Positions 11,120-21,512 are shown, counted from the first letter of the stretch. The stretch: DNA of 43,585 nucleotides from Synechococcales cyanobacterium bin2.concoct.b11b12b14.033 (GCA_013298875.1 JAAFJH010000010.1:1-43585); one strand, 5' to 3'. Notes: generated by a model not told the origin, from the sequence alone. Numbers and translations: made by a program.

Positions 11120-11587
11120 TTAATTACAAGCTCTATTTACATTGTTCACTGCTAGCGGCAAGGTGGCTATATATGTAGCAAGTTGAGATTGTTGGCTATT
11201 TAAATTTAAAGCAGTCACTGTAAAATTATTAAAGATACTTTGATACTTGGGATCATTTTTCTGAGTTTGTCTTAATATTTTTTCCGCAGAGTCATATGCT
11301 TCCAGAGCTTCAGGTATTCCCTTTTGTCTTAATTGGTTTATCCGAGAAGTTATTTCAGTTAAAGAAGACTTAGCTTCCGTACATATTCTTTCTTTTTCTT
11401 GTGGTGAAATTTGAGCTGACTGAATAGGAACTCTAGGCAAAGTGGTCTGTGAAATTTGATTTCTTCCAGTATCACTAAGCCTGTTATTGTTCAAGCCCTC
11501 AGCTTTCAAGGGAAATTGTTGCACCAAAGTTGATGTTGTAGCAGTTAATCCAGCAGTTAATGCTCTTTCTATAATTCCAAATTTCAT
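11120..11587 (-). CDS. Hypothetical protein, possibly exported
   Basis: Complete 155-aa ORF; no recognised domain. Confidence 0.45.
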   Translation of the reverse strand: MKFGIIERALTAGLTATTSTLVQQFPLKAEGLNNNRLSDTGRNQISQTTLPRVPIQSAQISPQEKERICTEAKSSLTEITSRINQLRQKGIPEALEAYDSAEKILRQTQKNDPKYQSIFNNFTVTALNLNSQQSQLATYIATLPLAVNNVNRACN

Positions 11588-11772
11588 GTCAATATTTATC
11601 TCTTAGTTGGCGGGAATTTTAAATTTGCAGACTAAAATATTAGCAAAAGATTGTTTCATTATTTTTAATTTAGCAAATGAAGAAAAACCTAACTTCGCAA
11701 TTAATTCAATGGCTATAATATTTTTTTCTTCTGAAAGATTTTTTACTGACACATCCCGAATTTTACGTTTTT

Positions 11773-12879
11773 ATGTTCCCTGCTTACAGAGTTAATTTTT
11801 ATTTATTTTGCTTAAGTTTCATTTTGTTAAATAGCTCTTTGGGTAATGCTAAAAACATTTTTGATAACTTATCGGTAAATGAATTAAAACAAAAAAATTC
11901 TCTAATTCTTAAGCAACTTATACTAACAAAGCCAGAAAGAAAACAAGCTGCCAAAATAATGGAGCCAGGCTCTGCGGAACGCAAACAAATAAGGGAAGGG
12001 CAAATTTTAATTTTGCGTGACAAAAAACCAACTCTATCGATTGAAATTGACTATTTACCTGAATACTTGAATGAAACTTATAATTGTTTAAATAATCCAA
12101 ATTTGTGTCTGAATCAAGATAATAACGAATATATTAGTTCTTTTTATACTTATTTAAACTTAGAAAATATTAATGATATAAATCAAACCATTGACCAAAT
12201 TACTGATTATAAAAGAGCTAAAATAATAAACTTGTCTCTCAGTCAGTTGAATTTAGCCGTCCAAGAATCAATTGCTCCTAATGATGACCCCGAAGATTAT
12301 ATTGAGCAATACTTTCAAGCAGCCGGCTTATTCGACCCAGAAAGGGAATTAGGAAGTGATAAAGTTAATAATTGGGCATGGTGTTCAGCTTTCATTACTT
12401 CTATTATTAATCAGGCGGGTTTAGGCTTTTCTTTTATTCAAATTCAAGATTATTTAAAAACTTGCCAAAATTTTCAGGCTAAAGATAGCTGCCATCCAGT
12501 GCAAGTAGATTTTATATTAAGTTGGGCCAAAAAGTATAAGCTTGAACATGAACTTGATTTGTCTAATTTAGCTGAATTAAAAGCCGGAGATTTATTAATT
12601 ATGACCAATTCAACTAGTAAAAGAGCTAATCATATTGGTTTTTATATTGGTCAGGATAAAAATTGTAAGCTTGACGACGTGCAAAATTGTTGGTTATATT
12701 CATTGGAAGGTAATGCAGGCCCGCTTATTAATGATGCCTTAGAAGATAAATGGCCTGAAATAATTGATTTGAAAAATAATAATAAAATTAGCAATTTGGA
12801 ATATGAAAGATTATTAGACCGGGCAACTTTAGTTAAAAGGCCTATTAACAGCTGGTCTTACTTTGTCAAAATTAATTAG
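11773..12879 (+). CDS. Secreted TIGR02594-like / CHAP-NlpC-type cell-wall hydrolase
   Basis: Signal peptide MFPAYRVNFYLFCLSFILLNSSLGNA; NNWAWCSAFITSIINQAG (nucleophile Cys) and ANHIGFYIG (His). Confidence 0.6.
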   Translation: MFPAYRVNFYLFCLSFILLNSSLGNAKNIFDNLSVNELKQKNSLILKQLILTKPERKQAAKIMEPGSAERKQIREGQILILRDKKPTLSIEIDYLPEYLNETYNCLNNPNLCLNQDNNEYISSFYTYLNLENINDINQTIDQITDYKRAKIINLSLSQLNLAVQESIAPNDDPEDYIEQYFQAAGLFDPERELGSDKVNNWAWCSAFITSIINQAGLGFSFIQIQDYLKTCQNFQAKDSCHPVQVDFILSWAKKYKLEHELDLSNLAELKAGDLLIMTNSTSKRANHIGFYIGQDKNCKLDDVQNCWLYSLEGNAGPLINDALEDKWPEIIDLKNNNKISNLEYERLLDRATLVKRPINSWSYFVKIN

Positions 12880-12957
12880 TGCCGGTAATTCCTGTTGGAG
12901 TTTATTTTGGTTTATAATTTAGCCACTGTGATTTAATGAGCGATAAAGAGCGATAAA

Positions 12958-14037
12958 ATGGATTCGATATTAGAGGATAAATTAAAACAACTTGAAATTA
13001 CTTATCAACAATTAACGGACAAAATGGCTGATCCTAGTATTTTAGCCGACTATGAACAAATTAAAAATATAGCCAAAAGCCGCAAAGAAATCGAAATATC
13101 TGTTAATAAATATCGAGACTACAAAAAAAATGAAGCCGAAATGCTAGCCAATCGAGAACTGATTAAAATTGAGCAAGATACTGAAATGATTGAATTTGCC
13201 AAAGAAGAAGTTGTAGCTTTGGAACAGAAATTAAATTTATTAGAAGAAAATTTGCAACTTTCCCTTTTACCACAAGATCCAAATGATGATAAAAATGTGG
13301 TGCTTGAAATTAGAGCTGGTACTGGCGGAGACGAAGCATCTTTATTTGCAGGTGATTTATTGCGTATGTATTTGCGTTATGCCGAGCTTCAAAGCTGGAA
13401 AGCCAAATTAGCTAGTACTTCTGCTGCTGAATTAGGCGGATACAAAGAGGTTTTCTTGGAAATTTCGGGCGAAAGAGTTTATAGTAAAATGAAATATGAA
13501 GCAGGAGTACACCGCGTACAAAGAGTTCCTTTAACCGAAGCATCTGGCCGTATACATACTTCAACCGCTACCGTAGCAGTAATGCCCGAAGTATCTGAAG
13601 TGGAAGTGCATATTGACCCGATAGACCTGGAAATAAGTACCACCAGAAGTGGCGGAGCTGGCGGACAAAATGTTAATAAAGTAGAAACAGCTGTTCATTT
13701 GGTGCATAAACCAACTGGAATTCATATTTTTTGCACGGAAGAACGCTCTCAGCGGCAAAATAAAGAAAGAGCTTTAGCTTTATTAAGAGCCAAGATTTAT
13801 GAAATGCAGCTTAGAGAGCAAAAAGAAAAAATTTCATCGCAAAGATCTTCTCAGGTTGGGACGGGAGACCGCTCAGAAAAAATACGCACTTATAATTTTA
13901 AAGAAAATCGGCTTTCAGAACATAGACTTCAGCAAAACTTTTCTTTGGATGGAGCTTTAAATGGCAGTATTGATGATATTATTCAATCATTAATTGCAGC
14001 TGAGCAGAAAAAACAATTAGAAGAATTGGTAACTTAG
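12958..14037 (+). CDS. prfA: Peptide chain release factor 1
   Basis: GGQ motif in [56 protein letters not shown]. Confidence 0.96.
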   Translation: MDSILEDKLKQLEITYQQLTDKMADPSILADYEQIKNIAKSRKEIEISVNKYRDYKKNEAEMLANRELIKIEQDTEMIEFAKEEVVALEQKLNLLEENLQLSLLPQDPNDDKNVVLEIRAGTGGDEASLFAGDLLRMYLRYAELQSWKAKLASTSAAELGGYKEVFLEISGERVYSKMKYEAGVHRVQRVPLTEASGRIHTSTATVAVMPEVSEVEVHIDPIDLEISTTRSGGAGGQNVNKVETAVHLVHKPTGIHIFCTEERSQRQNKERALALLRAKIYEMQLREQKEKISSQRSSQVGTGDRSEKIRTYNFKENRLSEHRLQQNFSLDGALNGSIDDIIQSLIAAEQKKQLEELVT

Positions 14038-14552
14038 GTTAATTTAAAGTTTTTATTTTTAACTTCTCTCTGCAATTCTCGAGTGACAGCTTTTTCTTTT
14101 AAATCACGTCTTTTGTCTTCATTCAATTTACGTTTGGCTAAACCAATTAAAACCTTCACCCAAGAATCTTTAAAATAAAGCTTCAGTGGAATGGCGGTTA
14201 ATTTATCTCTTTCCATGCGGGAACGCCATTTTAATAATTCTTTTCTAGTCAATAAAAGTTTTTTTATCCTGTCGGGATCATGGTTATAACGATTCCCAAA
14301 TTCATATTTAGGTATGGTTACTCCGTATAAGAAAGCTTCATTATTTTTATTGATTTTCATAAAGCCTTCATTAAGTTGGCCTCTTCCTAAGCGTAAAGAT
14401 TTAACTTCCGTACCCGATAAAATTAAACCAGCCTGCATTGTTTCAAGTATTTCAAAATCATGATGGGCTTTTCGATTGGTTAAAGTTGGTGTTTCTTTCT
14501 TGGCAACCTTTTTAATTTCTTTTTTTGCTAATTGCTTTTTTGCCCTACCCAT
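14034..14552 (-). CDS. smpB: SsrA-binding protein
   Basis: [74 protein letters not shown]. Confidence 0.95.
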   Translation of the reverse strand: MGRAKKQLAKKEIKKVAKKETPTLTNRKAHHDFEILETMQAGLILSGTEVKSLRLGRGQLNEGFMKINKNNEAFLYGVTIPKYEFGNRYNHDPDRIKKLLLTRKELLKWRSRMERDKLTAIPLKLYFKDSWVKVLIGLAKRKLNEDKRRDLKEKAVTRELQREVKNKNFKLT

Positions 14553-14711
14553 AATTTATTTTTGCCCATTTTACCAATTGGTATTTCATTCAAATAAAGT
14601 AATTTTAAAGAAAATATCTCACCAGAACCTAAAGTGGTGAACAACTTAAAGAAAATAAATATTAGCAGATTTAGTATTAATATTTGTTCTTTTATTTGGG
14701 AAAAAAGAAAT

Positions 14712-16220
14712 ATGAAATCAGTAATAATCTTTTTCAATAAATACTTTTCTGAGGTTTTTTCATTAGATTTACGCTCTTTAGCTTTATTTAGAATTTGCTT
14801 AGGTTTAATTTTAATTAGTGATTTAATTGTCAGAGCAGAGCATTTGGAAGCTTATTATAGTGATTTAGGTGTTTTACCCCGCACCTTTTTAATTGATAAT
14901 TTTCTTAACCATTATCAGTGGAGCTTTCATTTATTAAGTGGCGAAACTTTCATACAAGGAATTTTATTTGGAGTCGCAGTTTTATTGGCTTTAGCTTTAA
15001 TAGCAGGCTATCAGACAAGAATTGTAACTATTATTTCCTGGGCTTTTTTAGTTTCTTTGCAAAATAGAAATTTAACCGTCGGTGATCATGGAGATTTAGT
15101 TTTAAGACTACTTTTATTTTGGTCAATTTTTTTGCCACTGGGAGCCAAATTTTCGCTTGATGAAATTAAAAAAGGTAAACCACTAGAAACTGATTTTTTT
15201 TCGGTAGGTACAATGGCTTTGATTTTACAAATATGTTTTATTTATTGGTTTACGGCTTTATGGAAATCATGTGCCCTCTGGACAAAGGAATTTAGTGCTA
15301 TTTATTATGTTTTCAATTTAGATTATTTTGCCAAACCTTTAAGCAAATTTTTATTGAATTATCCAGATTTATTAAAACTTTTGACTTTTTCAACACTTTA
15401 TATAGAATTTTATATTCCATTTTTGCTTTTTATGCCCCGCTTCACAAAGGCTTTTCGATTAATTACAATTAGCATCTTTGTAGGTTTGCATATTAGTTTT
15501 ATTTTTTGTTTGTATTTAGGATTATTTCCTTTTATAAGTATAACTGCTTGGTTAGCATTAATTCCAAGTCTGCTCTGGGAAAAGCTTTTTGGGCTATCAA
15601 TTATACAAAAAACAAAAGTAAAACTAAATCAATTGATTAATAAAGTTAATTACAAATTACCTATCAAAATAAATAGTACAAATTATAGTTTAAAGCCATT
15701 TTTGCCAGCTGAATTGGTTTGTGGCTTATTTTTATACTGTATTTTTATTTCAAATTTGGCTTCTCTTAAGTTAGCTAATTGGTCAATAACTCTCAATAAT
15801 TTAACTCATACTTTTGCCATAAAACAAAGTTGGCCAATGTTTTCTAATAATGCTGGTCTGGAACGAGATGGTTGGTTTGTAATTAAGGGTTGTTTGAAAA
15901 ATACAAAACAAATTAATTTAGCTCAAAATACAAAAGAAAAAACTATACGATATTATGAAAATCAAAGAGAAAGCAATTTTATGGCTTATCTTTTCCAATC
16001 TAATTGGGGGAAATTCAATCAGAATACAAAACACAATTTATTAGTTAAAAATTACGCTAAATATTTATGTTATAAATGGAATAAAGTACATAATGAAAAA
16101 TTAAATACAATACAAATAAATTTCATCACTGAAAAAACTTTACCTCCCGATAAAGAAATTCAAGTAGGTGAAAATAATTTTGAAAACTTTTTAATGATTA
16201 ATTATAAATGCCCAAAGTGA
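14712..16220 (+). CDS. HTTM (horizontally transferred transmembrane) domain protein, VKG-carboxylase-like
   Basis: SLDLRSLALFRICLGLILISDLIVR, YYSDLGVLPRTFLI, many TM segments, C-terminal soluble part. ATG at 14712 preferred over the upstream GTG at 14634. Confidence 0.75.
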   Translation: MKSVIIFFNKYFSEVFSLDLRSLALFRICLGLILISDLIVRAEHLEAYYSDLGVLPRTFLIDNFLNHYQWSFHLLSGETFIQGILFGVAVLLALALIAGYQTRIVTIISWAFLVSLQNRNLTVGDHGDLVLRLLLFWSIFLPLGAKFSLDEIKKGKPLETDFFSVGTMALILQICFIYWFTALWKSCALWTKEFSAIYYVFNLDYFAKPLSKFLLNYPDLLKLLTFSTLYIEFYIPFLLFMPRFTKAFRLITISIFVGLHISFIFCLYLGLFPFISITAWLALIPSLLWEKLFGLSIIQKTKVKLNQLINKVNYKLPIKINSTNYSLKPFLPAELVCGLFLYCIFISNLASLKLANWSITLNNLTHTFAIKQSWPMFSNNAGLERDGWFVIKGCLKNTKQINLAQNTKEKTIRYYENQRESNFMAYLFQSNWGKFNQNTKHNLLVKNYAKYLCYKWNKVHNEKLNTIQINFITEKTLPPDKEIQVGENNFENFLMINYKCPK

Positions 16221-16310
16221 ATTTACCTTATGCTCTACTAAATAACCTTTTAATCAACTATAATTGAATTAATTAAGCCCTGTCCAACTCACCCAATTAA
16301 GTAAGACTTT

Positions 16311-16706
16311 ATGGAAACTCAAGATAATAAAAATAAAGAATTAGATTTAAGTAAAAAAATTGGTTTGTATAATTTGATTTTTGGAGCAATTGTCATTTTA
16401 GGTGGCTTAATTGGTTATTTTACGGCTAAAAGCGTACCTTCCTTGATGGCGGGTATAACTTTTGGTAATTTATTAATGCTGGGTTTTTGGGGTACTGGTT
16501 TAAAGGAAGAAACCCAAACCGAAAGAAAGTGGGGTTTTTATGTGGGAGCTATTGTTTCAATTATTTTATTAATATTTTTTATTTTACGTTTTATAAAAAC
16601 TGGTAAGGCCATGCCGGCTTTTATCATTATTCCTATGGCGGCAATTGGTATATTTCTTAATACTTATCGTTTGCATTTATTCTCGCTGCCAAAGAAAAAT
16701 ATTTGA
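16311..16706 (+). CDS. TMEM14-family small membrane protein
   Basis: LGGLIGYFTAKSVPSLMAGITFGNLLMLG and RFIKTGKAMPAF match the TMEM14 repeat pattern. Confidence 0.65.
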   Translation: METQDNKNKELDLSKKIGLYNLIFGAIVILGGLIGYFTAKSVPSLMAGITFGNLLMLGFWGTGLKEETQTERKWGFYVGAIVSIILLIFFILRFIKTGKAMPAFIIIPMAAIGIFLNTYRLHLFSLPKKNI

Positions 16707-16721
16707 GGTTTAAACTATAAT

Positions 16722-17759
16722 TTGCAGAATTTTAAAAATATTTGCTTACTCAGGCAGGGAGCAATCGGCGATATTATTCATACTTTACCTTTGGTAAATT
16801 TGCTGGCTCATAAATTTAAAAATAAAAAAATCACTTTTGCAATGGGGCGTGAATTAGCTGAATTAATGTCTTATGCCAAAGGATTAGACCAAATTGTCCC
16901 GATTTCAATTAATTCAAATATTTTTAATCTGACAAAGCAGGTAAAGCTTTTGAAGCAAGCTGGCAATGAACAATTTGATTTATTTTTAAATTTGCAACCG
17001 AATTGGAAAACCAAATTCATTTCTTATTTAATTAAGCCTAAGCAAATTTATAATTATGAAAAAGTTCCTAATATCTCTCCTTATGAAATATCCCATGGAT
17101 TAGATTTTAAAAAACATGCTTGGGAAAATTTTGCTTTAACTTATTTTCATGAATTAGACCTATCAGGGGAGAATATTCAAAAATTTTTTCCTTTAATTGA
17201 ATTGCCAGAAGAGCTAAAACAAAATAGTTTAAATTCTTTGGGTTTGAAAAAAAAAGAAAAATATTTAGCTTTAATTTTAGGGGTTGGGCATCATCGACCG
17301 CACAGAGCTTGGCCTTTAGACAATTGGCTTGATTTTATTCAGTTGATTTTAAAAAAAGATCCATCAGTTTCGCAAATTATTTTGATTGGTGGCTCCGAGG
17401 AGGAGTTTTTAGCTTATCGATTAATGCAGGCTTTACCCAGTTTTGCAAAAAACCAAATTATTAATTTGTGTGGCAAGCTCAATCTTTTGGCCAGTGCTGC
17501 TATTTTAAGTAATTGTTTTTTAGCAATCGGTGCAGATACGGGTCCTACTCATTTAGCTTCGGCTTTGGGTGTTAAAACAATTGGACTTTTTGGCCCAACT
17601 TCTCCCACTCGGCATAGTCCATTTTGGGGCATTGGTTTAATTGCTAATGATTATGAATGTTTAAAAAGCTGCTCGGCTAAAAAGTGTCAAAAAACTTTAT
17701 TGAATTGTATAGAAAGCCTTAAACCCGAAGAAGTATGGTTAGCCATGAATGAAGTTTAA
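16722..17759 (+). CDS. Glycosyltransferase family 9 (heptosyltransferase-like)
   Basis: LLRQGAIGDIIHTLPLVNLLAHKF; IGADTGPTHLASALGVKTIGLFGPTSPTRHSPF. Confidence 0.88.
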   Translation: MQNFKNICLLRQGAIGDIIHTLPLVNLLAHKFKNKKITFAMGRELAELMSYAKGLDQIVPISINSNIFNLTKQVKLLKQAGNEQFDLFLNLQPNWKTKFISYLIKPKQIYNYEKVPNISPYEISHGLDFKKHAWENFALTYFHELDLSGENIQKFFPLIELPEELKQNSLNSLGLKKKEKYLALILGVGHHRPHRAWPLDNWLDFIQLILKKDPSVSQIILIGGSEEEFLAYRLMQALPSFAKNQIINLCGKLNLLASAAILSNCFLAIGADTGPTHLASALGVKTIGLFGPTSPTRHSPFWGIGLIANDYECLKSCSAKKCQKTLLNCIESLKPEEVWLAMNEV

Positions 17760-17769
17760 ACCACAAAAA

Positions 17770-17820
17770 AAAGACAAAGATAAATTGAAGTTTTTAGGCC
17801 TCAAGTTTAAATTTGTCTTT
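17770..17820. terminator. Long imperfect hairpin between convergent GT9 and EF-hand genes; possible bidirectional terminator
   Basis: AAAGACAAA (17770-17778) pairs with TTTGTCTTT (17812-17820), with further imperfect pairing inside. Confidence 0.5.
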
Positions 17821-17849
17821 CTCGGAAAAATTTTAGCTATAGAAACTAT

Positions 17850-18179
17850 TTAATTTTTTTCAACAGCGCTTTTGGCTTCAATGCTTTTAACTTCAGTAGT
17901 CTTTTTGTAAGAATTTTCTAACTCTTCTAAACTTAAGAAATTATCATTGTTTTTATCTACTCTTTTAAAGCGTTTCATTCTAAAAGATAAATTAACTTCA
18001 TTTTTGGCTAATTTACCATCTTTATTGGCATCATTAGCTTTTAATAATTTAGCAGCTGCTTCATTAGGTGGCAAAGTAGCTATTTCTTCAGCGACACTTC
18101 CGTCTTTTTTAGCTAATGAACTAAGAGCAAATAAACCACTCAAAGCGATTAAAGAAAAAAGAATTGAAAAATTTTTCAT
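17850..18179 (-). CDS. Exported EF-hand protein
   Basis: Signal peptide; loops DANKDGKLAKNE and DKNNDNFLSLEE match calcium-binding EF-hand consensus. Confidence 0.8.
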   Translation of the reverse strand: MKNFSILFSLIALSGLFALSSLAKKDGSVAEEIATLPPNEAAAKLLKANDANKDGKLAKNEVNLSFRMKRFKRVDKNNDNFLSLEELENSYKKTTEVKSIEAKSAVEKN

Positions 18180-18257
18180 ATATTGTAAAAAAGTTTTTTG
18201 ATTTTTAAGGATAACAAGAAACTTTAGTATAGCATGTTTCTTTAAATTAAATAGTTT

Positions 18258-19490
18258 TCATCCGAAAGCGGGACGGTGACTGACACCAAAAATTAAGGTA
18301 ATAATGAGGGCGATAATTAAAACACCAATTGGTATTGCATAATTTTTCAAACTGGCGATCAAAGAAGGTTTGTCTTCCGTTTTTATAACTTTAAGTTTTT
18401 CATTAAATAATTCTTTCGGTGAACCTTTAAACTTAGAAAAAACCGAATCATCTTCTTTAAACATTAAAGCTTCAAAGGGATCTTTATTTTTATTGTCTAA
18501 TTTAGAGTCAAAACTATAAGCGTCCACCGGGAAATTAGCAGGATTTGAATTATTTGCTTCCGGGTAATAATAAGATTCTAAATCAGTTTTATAATTTGGC
18601 ACTTGTATTGAGCTAATTTCCTGGCTAGGTAGCTCAACTGGAGGAGGCGAATAGCTGGTGGGTAGATTACTAACATTCATTTGCTGATTATAACTCTGAT
18701 TAAAAGGTAATGGGCTTAAATTTGGTTGGACAATATTATTAGGAGTTTGAACGGCTGTATTAGTGGAATTTCCCAAAACTTGATTAAATAATTCATGCTC
18801 ATTAAGGTCTAAAGAAGAAGCTTGGAAATTACTTTTATTATTCTGCACCGCATTTATTTTTTGTCGGAATAAATTCATTTTATGCCAACTTTCATTAGAA
18901 TTAGCGTTTTTATTCTTAATTTGTCCAAAAATTTCTTCGGCTAATTTCTGCTCTTCATCAGATAAACCATTATTAGTTTCGGATTGTTGAAAAGGCAATT
19001 CCTGATTTGCAATTGGATGGATTGCATGGCTAGGAGAAGGTGGCAAATAAATAGGTTGTTGGGAGTAATTATTATTTAGTGAATTGGGCATGTGAATTTC
19101 AGGTTGATTATTGTCGAAAGAGCTATTGACTGGTGGCAAAATATCATTTTTAATGGAATTGTTTGAATTTCCAGCTAAACTTATCGCTTGAAATAATAAA
19201 GAAATTTCCCCCAAATTTATTTGGTCATTAGTTTTTAATTGAAACATTTGTTCGGCTTCTAATAGGCCACCGTTTAAAAAAGTTCCATTAGTACTATTTA
19301 AATCACAAATAAAAAAACCGCTGGGGCTATTAATTAATTTGGCATGCAAACGGGATATTTCAGTACTTTCAATGACAATATTAGCTTCCGGCGAACGTCC
19401 AATAATAGTATTAGACTGGGTAATTTCAAATTCTTTAATTGCTTTATTGTCAGCATTTAGCAAAAGTAATTTGACCCTATTATTATTCAT
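18258..19490 (-). CDS. FHA-domain protein with Asn/Pro-rich linker and C-terminal TM anchor
   Basis: IIGRSPEANIVIESTEISRLHAKLINSPSGFFICDLNSTNGTFLNG; C-terminal hydrophobic helix YAIPIGVLIIALIITLIFGV. Confidence 0.85.
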   Translation of the reverse strand: MNNNRVKLLLLNADNKAIKEFEITQSNTIIGRSPEANIVIESTEISRLHAKLINSPSGFFICDLNSTNGTFLNGGLLEAEQMFQLKTNDQINLGEISLLFQAISLAGNSNNSIKNDILPPVNSSFDNNQPEIHMPNSLNNNYSQQPIYLPPSPSHAIHPIANQELPFQQSETNNGLSDEEQKLAEEIFGQIKNKNANSNESWHKMNLFRQKINAVQNNKSNFQASSLDLNEHELFNQVLGNSTNTAVQTPNNIVQPNLSPLPFNQSYNQQMNVSNLPTSYSPPPVELPSQEISSIQVPNYKTDLESYYYPEANNSNPANFPVDAYSFDSKLDNKNKDPFEALMFKEDDSVFSKFKGSPKELFNEKLKVIKTEDKPSLIASLKNYAIPIGVLIIALIITLIFGVSHRPAFG

Positions 19491-19655
19491 TTTTCCTAAA
19501 GTTAAAAATAAAAAAATTCTTTTATTGATTTATTAATTCCCCAAAATGACCGAAATTTACAATTTTTTTTAATAAAACAATTTTCTATGAAGCTTTAACC
19601 TGGCTTATAAGTTCAATAAGGTCAAAAAAACACCTAAAATAAAATTTTTTTAAGT

Positions 19656-19766
19656 TTAAAATTTCTTTCTTTTTCTTAAGCTGCCATATACAACTTTCAT
19701 CAAAAAGGGAAAACTAAAGGCTAAAGCAATAATAAAAACAATAATTAATATTAAATTCAAGTCCAT
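19656..19766 (-). CDS. Putative 36-aa single-pass membrane micropeptide (not in supplied ORF track)
   Basis: ATG to TAA: MDLNLILIIVFIIALAFSFPFLMKVVYGSLRKRKKF*; one TM helix followed by a basic tail. Confidence 0.4.
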   Translation of the reverse strand: MDLNLILIIVFIIALAFSFPFLMKVVYGSLRKRKKF

Positions 19767-19857
19767 GATGCTTTTTAAAGTAAACAATATTTGAGATTTA
19801 TCTTTATACTAAATGACTCAAATTAAAATTTTATTATTAGTGAATCTCTTTATTTTA

Positions 19858-21420
19858 TTAAGCAAAAACTTTTTCCTGAAAGCTACTTAATTTTTCCAAG
19901 GAAGTCTTTTCGATATCACTATGCAAACTATTTCCATGCGAGTCCATGGTTACAATAGCGGGAAAGTTTTCGACTCTTAAATGCCACATTGCTTCAGGCA
20001 CTCCAAAATTCATAAAATCAACACCTTTTACTTCTTTAATACAATCCGAATAAAATTGAGCTGCCCCACCAATAGCATTTAAATAAACAGCTCCATTTTC
20101 CTGCAAAGCTTTTAGCGTTTTTGAACCCATACCACCTTTTCCAATGACTGCTTTTATACCAAATTTTTCAATTAGCCCGGCTTGATAAGGTTCTTCTCTG
20201 ATGCTTGTTGTTGGCCCAGCTGCTTTAATTTTCCATAATTCACTCTCTTTAATTACCACTGGTCCACAATGATAAATTGGCATATTATTCAAATCAACTG
20301 GGCAATTATCAGATTCAGACAAATGCTTATGAACAGCATCCCGTCCTGTATACATTATTCCGCTAATTAAAACAATATCTCCAACTTTTAGTTGTTTGAT
20401 GCTATCGGGATTAAAAGGCGTATTTAATTTAATTTCCTGGCCAGATGACTGAATAATTGTTTCCTCAAAAGTTGGAATAATTTGTTTGGCTTCATTTTGC
20501 AAATCTTTGGGCAATTCACGGTAAAACCATTCTTTAATTTGTCCACTTTCAGGATTAATTACAATGCCCAAACGCCGATAAGCCCAGCAATTATAAGAAA
20601 CCGACACAAAAAAGCTGGCTGGTAATCTATTTTGGACACCGATTTTGCAACCTAATAAACTAATGTCTCCTCCAAAGCCCATAGTGCCAATGCCCAGTTT
20701 ATTTGCATTTTGCATTATATAATTTTCCAACTCAGATAGCTCTCCAATTGGGTTTTTATCATATAAACTTCTAAATAATTGTTCTTTAGCATGTGCATAA
20801 CCGCCCGAACGATCGCTCCCAATAGAAACACCGATAAAACCTGCACTACAACCTTGTCCTTGAGCCTGATAAACTGAGTGTAAAATACATTTTCTAATTC
20901 CATCCAAATCACGGCCGGCCTTACCAATTCCTTCCAAGTCGGCTGGTAAGCTATATTGAATATTTTTATTTTCGCAACCACCACCTTTCAGCAAAAGTTT
21001 AATTTCTAAGCTGTTTTCTTCCCATTGTTCAAAATAAATGACAGGTGTGCCAGGCCCTAAATTGTCACCCGTATTTTCGCCCGTTAAGCTGTCAACTGAA
21101 TTGGTTCTTAATTTACCATTTTTAGTAGCTTGGGCAATAGCTGAATAAATAATTTTTTTTAATTTGATTTGATTAAAACCAATTGGTGTTTTAACTTTAA
21201 AAGTTGGCATGCCCGTATCCTGGCAAATAGGCAAAACTTGCGTGTCAGCCATATAAATATTTTTTGCAATGGTTGAAAGAGCTAAGCCAGCACTAGTTAA
21301 AGCATTTTCTGCCTGATGAGCTTTTTGAATAGCTACCCTTACATCAGCCGGTAAATTAGTAGAAGTTTGGACAATTAATTCATAAATCGAATCAAATAAT
21401 AATTCGTCAGCAGCGGGCAT
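19858..21420 (-). CDS. Class I (Fe-S) fumarate hydratase, single chain
   Basis: PICQDTGMPTFKV; GGGCENKN; YTGRDAVHKHL; AAGPTTSIREEPYQ; GKGGMGSKT; GGAAQFYSDCIKEVKGVDF. Confidence 0.92.
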   Translation of the reverse strand: MPAADELLFDSIYELIVQTSTNLPADVRVAIQKAHQAENALTSAGLALSTIAKNIYMADTQVLPICQDTGMPTFKVKTPIGFNQIKLKKIIYSAIAQATKNGKLRTNSVDSLTGENTGDNLGPGTPVIYFEQWEENSLEIKLLLKGGGCENKNIQYSLPADLEGIGKAGRDLDGIRKCILHSVYQAQGQGCSAGFIGVSIGSDRSGGYAHAKEQLFRSLYDKNPIGELSELENYIMQNANKLGIGTMGFGGDISLLGCKIGVQNRLPASFFVSVSYNCWAYRRLGIVINPESGQIKEWFYRELPKDLQNEAKQIIPTFEETIIQSSGQEIKLNTPFNPDSIKQLKVGDIVLISGIMYTGRDAVHKHLSESDNCPVDLNNMPIYHCGPVVIKESELWKIKAAGPTTSIREEPYQAGLIEKFGIKAVIGKGGMGSKTLKALQENGAVYLNAIGGAAQFYSDCIKEVKGVDFMNFGVPEAMWHLRVENFPAIVTMDSHGNSLHSDIEKTSLEKLSSFQEKVFA

Positions 21421-21512
21421 AAGTTTTATTCACTTCTTTAATAAATGTCTGTAAAGGAAATATTATCATTTTATATTATTAACTTAGCCTGTCCGAACTT
21501 AAATAGAAATAG

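Noticed and set aside
11607-11795. 62-aa ORF upstream of the TIGR02594-like gene
   Set aside because: No recognisable features and its end overlaps the signal-peptide start of the better-supported 11773 ORF.
13561-13758. Antisense ORF inside prfA
   Set aside because: Shadow of the GGQ-domain coding sequence.
14528-14737. 69-aa minus-strand ORF between smpB and the HTTM gene
   Set aside because: Overlaps smpB and HTTM starts on both sides; no features; low-complexity hydrophobic translation.
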